From positions 1 to 5,288 of the forward strand of contig VAYV01000167.1 of NCBI GenBank assembly GCA_005883175.1: a DNA stretch of 5,288 nucleotides, written 5' to 3'. Both the position numbers and the translations under genes were made by a program. The stretch is from Actinomycetota bacterium. Lineage in GTDB: Bacteria; Actinomycetota; AC-67. Shown here piece after piece: positions 1 to 5,288 of the stretch. The first letter of the stretch is position 1. The number at the start of each line of letters is the position of its first letter. The notes below the pieces were generated by a model. It worked only from the letters and a program-made list of their open reading frames with translations, was not told the DNA's origin and made no database searches.

Positions 1-511
1 CCCGCTGCTTCTGTCCTCCCGACAGGTCGTCGGGGTACTTGTCCAGGAACGTCTCGGGAGGAGAGAGCCCGACCCGCTCCAAGATGTCGACGACCTGCGC
101 GCGCGCATCCGCCCGGGACGACGCGAGCTCGTGGATCGCAAGCGGGTGCGCGACGGCGTCGAGGATCCGCATCGCCGGGTTCAGCGACGCATTGGGGTCC
201 TGGTAGACGAGCTGCATGCGTCGTCGGAGTGGGCGCATCTTGTCTTCATCGAACTCGGTGATGTCGACGCCTTCGAACGTGATCGAGCCTGCCGTGGGTT
301 GAGCAAGCTTGAGCAGCGTCCTGCCGAGCGTCGTCTTTCCGCTTCCCGACTCCCCAACGAGACCGAACACTTCGCCGGGGGCGATCTCGAGTGTGACGCC
401 GTCGACCGCGCGGACGGTCCCGTGTGACCGTCCCATCAGCCGCTCGGCGAACGAGCCGCGCGCGACGAAATGCGTCTCGAGTCCGTGGGCGGTAACCAGC
501 GCGTCCGGCAT
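1..511 (-). CDS. dppF: Dpp/Opp-family ABC importer ATPase, DppF-like (partial, 3' end beyond window)
   Basis: This is the second nucleotide-binding subunit of the importer; it would hydrolyse ATP on the cytoplasmic face in a heterodimer with the DppD-like subunit. Only the first 170 residues are present because the gene leaves the window at its left edge; family members are usually about 320-350 residues. Visible motifs are Walker A GESGSGKTT at residues 53-61, the Q-loop in LVYQDPNASLNP (Gln at 104) and the ABC signature LSGGQKQR at 163-170, the last residues in the window. Walker B, the H-loop and the C-terminal oligopeptide-transporter extension are not seen. The ATG directly follows the dppD stop (TAGATG), with GGAG five bases upstream of the ATG. 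The N-terminal extension before Walker A (FAERLMGRSHGTVRAVDGV) is typical of DppF/OppF. The symbol is a family-level label; OppF is equally possible. Confidence 0.93.
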   Translation of the reverse strand, partial: MPDALVTAHGLETHFVARGSFAERLMGRSHGTVRAVDGVTLEIAPGEVFGLVGESGSGKTTLGRTLLKLAQPTAGSITFEGVDITEFDEDKMRPLRRRMQLVYQDPNASLNPAMRILDAVAHPLAIHELASSRADARAQVVDILERVGLSPPETFLDKYPDDLSGGQKQR

Positions 512-1483
512 CTAGGCTCCGGGGTAGAGATAGCAGGCGGCGACCTGTCCCGACTCGGTTTCGGTCAGGCGCGGCACGCGGGTCGTACAGACCGGCATCA
601 CGTCGGGACACCGAGGCGCGAAGCGGCAGCCGGGCGGAGGACTCAGCAAGTCCGGCGGAGCCCCCCGGATCGAGCTGAGGTGGGTCGTGTCTAGGTGGAT
701 CAGGGACCGCAGCAGTCCCTGCGTATACGGATGCTTCGGGGCGCTGAAGATAGCCTCGACGGTCCCGATCTCGACGATCTTCCCCGCGTACATCACCGCG
801 ACGCGGTCGCACGTTTGGGCGACGATACCGAGGTTGTGGGTGATGAGCAGCAGCCCCATGTCGTACACGTTCTTGAGATCCTCCAGGAGCGCCAAGATCT
901 GCGCTTCAACGATCACGTCGAGCGCGGTCGTCGGCTCGTCCGCGATCACGAGCCGGGGGCGAAGCACTATTCCCAGCGCGATCATGATCCGCTGACGCAT
1001 CCCTCCGGAGAACTCGTGCGGGTAGTTCTCGAGTCGCGTTGGGGGGATGCCCATCGATTTGAGCACCCCTCGCGCCATCTCCCGCGCTTCTTCCTTCGAC
1101 GTCTCTGGGCGATGCGCGCGGATCATCTCGATGAAGTGGTCGGAGACGCGCATCAATGGATCGAGCCGCGTCATCGGTTCCTGGAAGACCAGCGCGACGT
1201 CCTCGCCCCTTGCTTTCCGCCGCTCCGCAGCCGGCAGCTTCGAGAGCTCGCGACCACCGATCACGACGTCGCCGTCGACGAATCCCCCCTCGGGGAGGAT
1301 GCCGACGATCGCTCGGCCGAGTGTGGACTTGCCGCACCCGGATTCGCCGACGAGCCCCACCGCCTCGCCGGCCCTGATCTCGAGATCGACGTCGTCCACC
1401 GCGCGCACGATGCCTCGAGGTGTGCGGTATCCCGCAGAGACCCCGCGCACGCTCAACATCGGTGCCGTGCCGACCGCGCTCAC
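512..1483 (-). CDS. dppD: Dpp/Opp-family ABC importer ATPase, DppD-like
   Basis: This is the first nucleotide-binding subunit of the importer, 323 residues, a normal full length. All ATPase motifs are intact: Walker A GESGCGKST at 46-54, Q-loop Gln101 in VFQEPMTRLDP, signature FSGGMRQR at 158-165 (the usual DppD/OppD form), Walker B LVIADEPTTALD at 178-189 with catalytic Glu183, and H-loop His216 in ITHNL. The C-terminal oligopeptide-transporter extension begins at HPYTQGLLRS (251-260) and holds four cysteines, Cys286, Cys292, Cys299 and Cys317. Structures of dipeptide importers have, as I recall, shown an iron-sulfur cluster at the equivalent place. The start is GTG, overlapping the dppC stop as GTGA, so translation is probably coupled; a weak AGGTG lies eight bases upstream. 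An ATG at codon 9 (1459) is a less likely alternative. Whether it is DppD or OppD depends on the unknown ligand. Confidence 0.96.
   Translation of the reverse strand: MSAVGTAPMLSVRGVSAGYRTPRGIVRAVDDVDLEIRAGEAVGLVGESGCGKSTLGRAIVGILPEGGFVDGDVVIGGRELSKLPAAERRKARGEDVALVFQEPMTRLDPLMRVSDHFIEMIRAHRPETSKEEAREMARGVLKSMGIPPTRLENYPHEFSGGMRQRIMIALGIVLRPRLVIADEPTTALDVIVEAQILALLEDLKNVYDMGLLLITHNLGIVAQTCDRVAVMYAGKIVEIGTVEAIFSAPKHPYTQGLLRSLIHLDTTHLSSIRGAPPDLLSPPPGCRFAPRCPDVMPVCTTRVPRLTETESGQVAACYLYPGA
517..520 (-). promoter_or_regulatory. Ribosome binding site for the dppF-like gene
   Basis: GGAG on the minus strand lies five bases before the ATG at 511 and inside the last codons of the dppD-like gene. Together with the abutting stop and start (TAGATG) it supports this start and suggests coupled translation of the two ATPases. 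Confidence 0.6.
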
Positions 1484-2478
1484 TGCTCGAGCACCTGCGT
1501 CTCTCCGGCGGCCGCTCCGCCCTGCGCGACGGTCCCGATCGCGGGCGTCTGCGTCCCGATCCCGACACGCCGGAGCAACGGGTTCACGATGTCGTTCAAG
1601 CCCTCACCCAACAGGGTCATGCCCGTCGTGAGGATCACGATCGCGAGACCGGGGAACAGCGCCGTCCACCACACACCGGAGGCTAAATCGTGGATCGCGC
1701 GCGACAGGTCCTGGCCCCACTCCGGTGTCGGCGGATTCACCCCGTACCCGAGGAAGCCGAGCGCTGCGAGCGTGATGATCGCGTCGGCCGCGTTCAGCGA
1801 GAAGATAACGGGGATGGACTGGACCACGTTGAAGAAGATGTAGCGCCACACGATCGTTCGGCGTTTCGCGCCGAGTGCGCGCGCGGCGTCGACGAAGACC
1901 TCCTCCCGTACGCTGATCACATGGTTCCGGATGACGCGGAAGTACTGCGGGATGTACACGACCGCGATCGCGACCGACGCGTTCACGACACCGCGGCCCA
2001 GGAACGCGGCGACGACGATGGCCAGCAAGAGGCCCGGGAACGCGTACAGGGAGTCCATCACCATCACCAAGGTGCGGTCTTGCCACCCACCGCGATACCC
2101 GGCGTACAGGCCGAGCGGAAGTCCGATCGCGACCGAGAACGTGACCGACAACCCGACGACCTCGAGGGCCAGGCGGGCCCCGTAGAGCACGCGCGCAAGC
2201 ACGTCGAAGTTGATGCTGGTCGTGCCGAACGGGTGCTTGCCGGACGGCGGCGCGAGCTTCGGGATGCCTTGGTAGGCGGTGCCTGAGTAATGCCAGATGA
2301 ACGGCGCGAAGATCGCGATGAACACGAAGATCGCGGTGATGCCGGCGCCGACCCACACGACCGTGCGAGCGAAGCGACCGGCTTCGCGCCACGGCCTCAG
2401 CCACCGCTCCGGCAGAAGCCGCAAGCGGTGCTTGCGCGCGATCATCGCGCGTTCAGTATCGGATCCGGGGGTCGACAT
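1480..2478 (-). CDS. dppC: Dpp/Opp-family ABC importer permease, DppC-like
   Basis: This is one of the two inner-membrane channel subunits, 332 residues from the chosen start. Likely membrane segments are near residues 38-60, 102-126, 135-160, 165-181, 222-244 and 271-292. The family hallmark HPFGT (82-86) is followed by FDVLARVLYGAR (91-102). The cytoplasmic EAA coupling loop reads DAARALGAKRRTIVWRY from 197, with Asp where Glu is usual. The region from GFLGYGVNPPTPEWG (241-255) to the last segment is typical of DppC/OppC. The start is uncertain: ATG at 2478 gives MSTPGSDTER and overlaps dppB by 26 bases, while ATG at 2445 gives MIARKHRLR (321 residues) seven bases after the dppB stop. Neither has a clear Shine-Dalgarno. 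The open frame continues upstream to 2640, but that part is serine- and arginine-rich and lies over dppB, so it is a shadow. The gene ends in a GTGA overlap with dppD. Confidence 0.93.
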   Translation of the reverse strand: MSTPGSDTERAMIARKHRLRLLPERWLRPWREAGRFARTVVWVGAGITAIFVFIAIFAPFIWHYSGTAYQGIPKLAPPSGKHPFGTTSINFDVLARVLYGARLALEVVGLSVTFSVAIGLPLGLYAGYRGGWQDRTLVMVMDSLYAFPGLLLAIVVAAFLGRGVVNASVAIAVVYIPQYFRVIRNHVISVREEVFVDAARALGAKRRTIVWRYIFFNVVQSIPVIFSLNAADAIITLAALGFLGYGVNPPTPEWGQDLSRAIHDLASGVWWTALFPGLAIVILTTGMTLLGEGLNDIVNPLLRRVGIGTQTPAIGTVAQGGAAAGETQVLEQ

Positions 2479-3475
2479 AGGCATTGATGACGTCGATGAG
2501 CAGGCTGACGAAGACGACGAGGATGGCGAAGAACGTGATGATGCCCTGAACACCGGGGTAGTCTCGCGAATCGAGGTACTGCACGAGCTGGCTCCCGAGA
2601 CCGGGCCACGTGAACGTCGTCTCGGTGAGCACCGCGCCACCCAGCAAAGCCGCGAACTGCAATCCCGTGACGGTGATCACCGGGATGAGGGCGTTGCGGA
2701 ACGCGTGCCTCATCACGACGCGCCACTCGGGAATGCCGCGCGCGCGCGCGGCCTCGACGTAGTCGGACTGGAGCGTCTGAAGCATGTGGACGCGGACAAG
2801 TCTGACGAGCACGCCGCCGATCACGAGGCCGAGCGTGATGGCGGGCAGTGCGAGGTAGCGCAGCGTCTGCCAGAACGCCGACCAGTTCCACGTCAGCACG
2901 CTGTCGAGCAGATACAGGCCCGTAATGTGATGCGGCTGCGCGAAGGCTGCGGTTCTACCACCACTGGGAAAGATGTGCAGCTTCACGGAAAAAAGCAACT
3001 GGAACATCATGCCCAGCCAGAAGATCGGCGCTGCGTAGATCACGATGCCGAAGAGGCGCCCACCGAGGTCGATCGGCGTATCTCGGAACCGGCCCGAGAG
3101 CGACCCGATGCCGACGCCGACAACGATCGCGACGAGCATGGCGGTGAGCGTGAGCTCCAGCGTGGCCGGAAAGTCCGCCCTGATGAGCGTGCCGACGCTT
3201 TGCTGGGTAACGACGGACTTCCCGAAATCCCCGTGAACCATGTCCCCGAGGTACGCCCCGTACTGCACGATCAACGGCCGGTCGAGCCCCAGGTTGTGCC
3301 GCACCTTGGCGATCTCCGCCGGAGGCAGCTTCTGGCCGTACGCCGCTTCGATCGGATCGCCGGGCGCAACGCGAAGGATAACGAAGACGAACGTCAGAAG
3401 GATGAGGACCATGGGGACGGTCAGTAGGATCCGCAACAGCACGTAGCGGCCGAGCGATCCGCCCCGTTTCGCCAT
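2453..3475 (-). CDS. dppB: Dpp/Opp-family ABC importer permease, DppB-like
   Basis: This is the partner channel subunit in the inner membrane, 340 residues, normal for the family. It opens with the characteristic first membrane helix (11-35) followed by RVAPGDP (35-41), then an extracytoplasmic region with LGLDRPLIVQYGAYL (62-76) and GDFGKSV (82-88), all classic DppB features. Further membrane segments are near 107-127, 141-163, 208-228, 263-285 and 312-332. The EAA coupling loop is well conserved, starting EAARARGIPEWR at 241 and ending RNALIP at 260-265, and would dock on the ATPases. The ATG at 3475 has AAGGAG four bases upstream. The gene follows the binding-protein gene after 71 bases that hold a strong hairpin, and it overlaps or nearly abuts dppC. 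OppB or another PepT-family permease is the alternative name; the family itself is not in doubt. Confidence 0.97.
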   Translation of the reverse strand: MAKRGGSLGRYVLLRILLTVPMVLILLTFVFVILRVAPGDPIEAAYGQKLPPAEIAKVRHNLGLDRPLIVQYGAYLGDMVHGDFGKSVVTQQSVGTLIRADFPATLELTLTAMLVAIVVGVGIGSLSGRFRDTPIDLGGRLFGIVIYAAPIFWLGMMFQLLFSVKLHIFPSGGRTAAFAQPHHITGLYLLDSVLTWNWSAFWQTLRYLALPAITLGLVIGGVLVRLVRVHMLQTLQSDYVEAARARGIPEWRVVMRHAFRNALIPVITVTGLQFAALLGGAVLTETTFTWPGLGSQLVQYLDSRDYPGVQGIITFFAILVVFVSLLIDVINAYVDPRIRY

Positions 3476-3479
3476 GCTG

Positions 3480-3485
3480 CTCCTT
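3480..3485 (-). promoter_or_regulatory. Ribosome binding site for the dppB-like gene
   Basis: AAGGAG on the minus strand sits four bases before the ATG at 3475 and 12 bases after the intergenic hairpin. It is one of the two best Shine-Dalgarno sequences in the operon and fixes the dppB start. Confidence 0.75.
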
Positions 3486-3497
3486 CGACCGGAATCA

Positions 3498-3532
3498 GAT
3501 CGAGGGCGCCGCAGCCAACGACGCCCTCGATC
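3498..3532 (-). other. Strong intergenic RNA hairpin between the binding-protein gene and dppB
   Basis: Read on the minus strand, GATCGAGGGCGTCG pairs with CGGCGCCCTCGATC across the seven-base loop TTGGCTG. The outer 11 pairs are perfect, then comes one G-U pair and two more Watson-Crick pairs. It begins 14 bases after the binding-protein stop and ends 12 bases before the dppB Shine-Dalgarno. No run of T follows (CTGATTCCGG), so it is not a textbook intrinsic terminator. Inferred roles are a 3' stabiliser or processing site for the binding-protein message, or a partial (I-shaped) terminator. Either would give more binding protein than permease. Confidence 0.7.
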
Positions 3533-3546
3533 CTACCGTCCCGTGA

Positions 3547-5139
3547 TCAGCTCGACTTCGTAAGTACCTCGACCCGGAGGAACGACGTCACATCGAGCGC
3601 CGCACCCGAAACGTTCTTCTGGCTGAACACGTACTCGGACTCCTCCCACAGCGGCACGTACAGCGCCTTGTCTGCGATGACCTTCTGCAATGCCTTGAAG
3701 AGCGTGTCGCGAGCCGTCGGGTTGGTCTCTGCCTCTTCGGCGGCGATCTGGTGGTCGACGGCGGGGTCGCTGAAGAACGACCCTTGCGACGGCGAACCCG
3801 ACGTGCCGACGAACGGCCCGAAGTAGTCGTCGGGATCGAAGTAGTCCGGGAACCAGCCGAGCATGAAGAAGCCGAACTTGCCGTCCTTCAGGTCGGCTTT
3901 GTACGCGTCCCAGTCTTCGGTCTTCGTCTGGACCGTGAACCGGCCGGTTTCAACCAGTTGCCGGCGGATGGATTCCTGTGCGTCTTGCTCGGCGTCGCCG
4001 TAGTGGTTGGTCGAGGCCCACAGGGTTATCGGTACCTTCGTGCCGGCCGCGAACCCCGCAGCCGCCAAGGCGGAGTCAACCTTGGACTTGTCGGGCTTGG
4101 CGCCGTACTCCGTTTGGAAGACCGGATCGTAGGACCCGAAACTCGAACGCAGCATCGAGTACGAGACCTTCACCGTGCCGTTGAACGCATCCTTGTTGAT
4201 CCGGTCGCGATCGATGGCGTACTCGATGGCCTTCCGCAAGTTCTCGTTCTTGAACTGCTTGTCCTTCACGTTGAAGACGAGGAACCTGATACGGCCCAGG
4301 CCCGGACCCGTCGTCGTGATGTTCGTGTTGCTCTTCAGCGAGTTGATCTCGGTTGGAAGGAAGGTGTGGAACGCAACGTCGACTTCCTTGTTCTCCAACG
4401 CAAGCTTCAGCGCAGACGAGGACTTATAGAACTTGATCAAGATCGTCTTCGTCTTCGGCTGGCCGGCGACCGCGTTGGGGTTCGCGTCCAGCTGGATCGA
4501 CTGGCCCTCGATGTAGTTGCCCGTGTCCATCTTGTAGAAGCCGCTACCCGCGATGGTGTTGTTCGGAGCGACGCCGGTGTCGGTGAGCACCTTGGGGTTG
4601 ACGATCGAGGCGATGTTGAACGACAGCTTGGCCAAGAAGGATGCGTCCGGATGCTTGAGCGTTATGACGACCGTCTTCGCATCCGGTGCTTCGATCGACT
4701 TCAGGGTGTCGGTGATCAGGAAAGCAGCCGATCCCGACACGTTCAGCTTGACGACGCGGTCGATCGAATACTTGACGGCACTCGCGTCGAGCGCGGAACC
4801 GTCGGAGAACTTGAGTCCATCTTTCAGCGTGAACGTGTACTTAAGACCGTCCGGCGTGATCGTCGGCAGAGCCGCGGCTGCGTCCGGCTGAAGCGTGGTC
4901 CCCTGCGCCGGATAGGAAACGAGACGGCTGTATGTCTCCTGCATGATGTTCCCGCAGAAGAACTCGTAGCACTTGGCGGGGTCGTTCGACGTTTCAGAGT
5001 CGGTCGTCCCCCACACGATCTGGGTGGCAGTTGTTCCACCACCGCCGCCGGTATTGGTCTTCGTGCTGCACGCGGCCCCGATCAAAGCCAGGACGACCGC
5101 GATGGCCAGCAGAGAAAGCGGCTTCCGTCCGATCCGCAT
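3547..5139 (-). CDS. Substrate-binding lipoprotein of a Dpp/Opp-family ABC importer (SBP_bac_5)
   Basis: This is the extracytoplasmic receptor of the importer, 530 residues, usual for the family. The N terminus is a lipoprotein signal: basic MRIGRK, a hydrophobic stretch (8-20), then LIGAAC with lipidated Cys24, followed by a flexible Gly/Thr linker (26-38). The mature domain runs from IVWGTTDSETSNDP (41-54). It includes the family signature around YTFTLKDGLKFSDG (101-114) with AVKYSIDRV (121-129), the mid-region LRKAIEYAIDRDRI (301-314), and the late motif GWFPDYFDPDDYFGP (428-442). The only cysteines besides Cys24 are Cys57 and Cys62. The ATG at 5139 is chosen because it gives a proper signal peptide and has GGGAGGG seven bases upstream. 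A longer in-frame version from TTG at 5214 would place the promoter inside the gene. The ligand is likely a peptide, but nickel, oligosaccharide or opine binders share this fold, so no symbol is given. Confidence 0.96.
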   Translation of the reverse strand: MRIGRKPLSLLAIAVVLALIGAACSTKTNTGGGGGTTATQIVWGTTDSETSNDPAKCYEFFCGNIMQETYSRLVSYPAQGTTLQPDAAAALPTITPDGLKYTFTLKDGLKFSDGSALDASAVKYSIDRVVKLNVSGSAAFLITDTLKSIEAPDAKTVVITLKHPDASFLAKLSFNIASIVNPKVLTDTGVAPNNTIAGSGFYKMDTGNYIEGQSIQLDANPNAVAGQPKTKTILIKFYKSSSALKLALENKEVDVAFHTFLPTEINSLKSNTNITTTGPGLGRIRFLVFNVKDKQFKNENLRKAIEYAIDRDRINKDAFNGTVKVSYSMLRSSFGSYDPVFQTEYGAKPDKSKVDSALAAAGFAAGTKVPITLWASTNHYGDAEQDAQESIRRQLVETGRFTVQTKTEDWDAYKADLKDGKFGFFMLGWFPDYFDPDDYFGPFVGTSGSPSQGSFFSDPAVDHQIAAEEAETNPTARDTLFKALQKVIADKALYVPLWEESEYVFSQKNVSGAALDVTSFLRVEVLTKSS

Positions 5140-5146
5140 CCTGCAT

Positions 5147-5153
5147 CCCTCCC
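5147..5153 (-). promoter_or_regulatory. Ribosome binding site for the substrate-binding protein
   Basis: GGGAGGG on the minus strand, seven bases before the ATG at 5139, is a strong Shine-Dalgarno. It decides the start in favour of 5139 over the longer TTG frame from 5214. Confidence 0.8.
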
Positions 5154-5186
5154 GCTGGGTCGCCCGCACGTCGACCCCGCCCGGCG

Positions 5187-5214
5187 ATTCTATCTCCCGC
5201 CGAGTTGCCGACAA
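5187..5214 (-). promoter_or_regulatory. Putative sigma-70-type promoter of the operon
   Basis: On the minus strand a -35 box TTGTCG (5209-5214, four of six consensus bases) is followed after 16 bases by a -10 box TAGAAT (5187-5192, five of six). Transcription would begin near 5180 and leave a leader of about 40 bases before the ATG at 5139. An AT-rich box in such GC-rich DNA, at the right distance from the first gene, makes this a credible housekeeping promoter, though it is predicted by eye only. Confidence 0.6.
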
Positions 5215-5224
5215 GGGTTTGCAC

Positions 5225-5236
5225 TCCTCTGGAGGA
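5225..5236. promoter_or_regulatory. Short palindrome just upstream of the promoter, possible regulator site
   Basis: TCCTC and GAGGA form a perfect inverted repeat with a two-base centre, 10 bases upstream of the -35 box. The position suits an activator or repressor half-site pair. The arms are only five bases each, so chance is a real possibility, and I cannot name a regulator. Confidence 0.25.
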
Positions 5237-5237
5237 C

Positions 5238-5281
5238 AAAACTCCCAAGCGGTGCTCAGCGCTTCTCCGTCCCTCCGGGAG
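5238..5281 (-). terminator. Possible weak intrinsic terminator of an upstream minus-strand gene
   Basis: On the minus strand CTCCC (5277-5281), a 12-base bulge, AAGCG, an eight-base loop, CGCTT and GGGAG (5242-5246) can fold into a bulged stem, followed at once by TTTT (5238-5241). It lies upstream of the operon promoter, where the end of a preceding co-directional gene would be expected, but that gene is outside the window. The stem is weak and the T run short. Confidence 0.3.
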
Positions 5282-5288
5282 CTCCACG

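Noticed and set aside
246..812. Minus-strand open frame across the dppD/dppF junction in another frame
   Set aside because: It is an Arg/Asp/Gly-rich out-of-frame reading of two ATPase genes whose correct frames contain complete motifs.
1097..1100. Search for insertion sequences, CRISPR arrays, tRNA genes and phage or defence genes anywhere in the window
   Set aside because: No repeats with spacers, no transposase-like frame, no cloverleaf and no non-importer gene were seen. The window is fully explained by the importer operon and its short upstream region; the coordinates given here are only a placeholder.
695..1843. Long plus-strand open frame of 382 codons opposite dppD and dppC
   Set aside because: It is antisense to two well-supported family members. 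Its His/Asp/Arg-rich composition with no recognisable domain is typical of the reverse strand of GC-rich genes.
1690..2286. Second plus-strand open frame opposite dppC
   Set aside because: It is highly charged, overlaps the 382-codon frame and lies antisense to dppC. It is a GC-rich shadow.
2485..2640. Upstream extension of the dppC frame to a GTG at 2640
   Set aside because: The encoded stretch is low-complexity Ser/Arg and lies over the conserved C-terminal part of dppB, so it is a shadow frame.
2737..2750. Seven-fold CG dinucleotide run inside dppB
   Set aside because: It encodes the Ala-Arg-Ala-Arg of the conserved EAA loop with GCG and CGC codons. Codon bias explains it without a separate DNA element.
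2297..3427. Long plus-strand open frame of 376 codons opposite dppB
   Set aside because: It runs opposite a clear membrane permease. Its runs of Asp, Glu, Arg and His are what the complement of hydrophobic codons produces, and it has no Shine-Dalgarno or domain to support it.
5140..5214. 25-codon N-terminal extension of the binding protein from a TTG at 5214
   Set aside because: It would bury the lipoprotein signal, overlap the -35 and -10 boxes, and has no better ribosome site than the GGGAGGG before 5139.

Overview
The window is one co-directional block on the minus strand: an ABC importer operon of the dipeptide/oligopeptide (Dpp/Opp, PepT) family. Reading in the direction of transcription (right to left) it holds a lipoprotein substrate-binding protein (5139-3547), permease DppB-like (3475-2453), permease DppC-like (about 2478-1480), ATPase DppD-like (1483-512) and ATPase DppF-like (from 511, running off the left edge just after its ABC signature motif). 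The DNA is visibly GC-rich (I estimate low 60s percent, not counted) with GC-rich third codon positions. This and the style of the lipoprotein signal suggest a high-GC bacterium, most likely Actinomycetota or a neighbouring phylum such as Chloroflexota. No marker gene in the window settles this.

Region by region: the right edge (5140-5288) is non-coding. It carries a terminator-like fold at the far right that probably belongs to an upstream gene, a short palindrome, a good sigma-70-type promoter (TTGTCG, 16 bp, TAGAAT) and a strong Shine-Dalgarno for the binding protein. A 71-bp gap between the binding-protein gene and dppB holds a strong 14-bp hairpin without a U-tract, followed by a good Shine-Dalgarno. 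The four membrane and ATPase genes are packed with no real gaps: dppB/dppC overlap or nearly abut, dppC/dppD overlap by four bases (GTGA), and dppD/dppF abut exactly (TAGATG).

How it works together: the lipid-anchored binding protein captures a peptide or another ligand of this family outside the membrane. It delivers the ligand to the DppB-DppC channel, and the DppD-DppF ATPase pair powers import. The hairpin after the binding-protein gene would fit the common need for more binding protein than membrane complex. The ligand cannot be read from sequence: this binding-protein family also serves nickel, oligosaccharide and opine importers.

I looked for an undescribed system and did not find one. 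This is an ordinary, intact-looking importer operon. The items worth a second look are regulatory (hairpin, promoter with palindrome), the four-cysteine C-terminal site in DppD, an unresolved dppC start, and some divergent motif residues in DppC.
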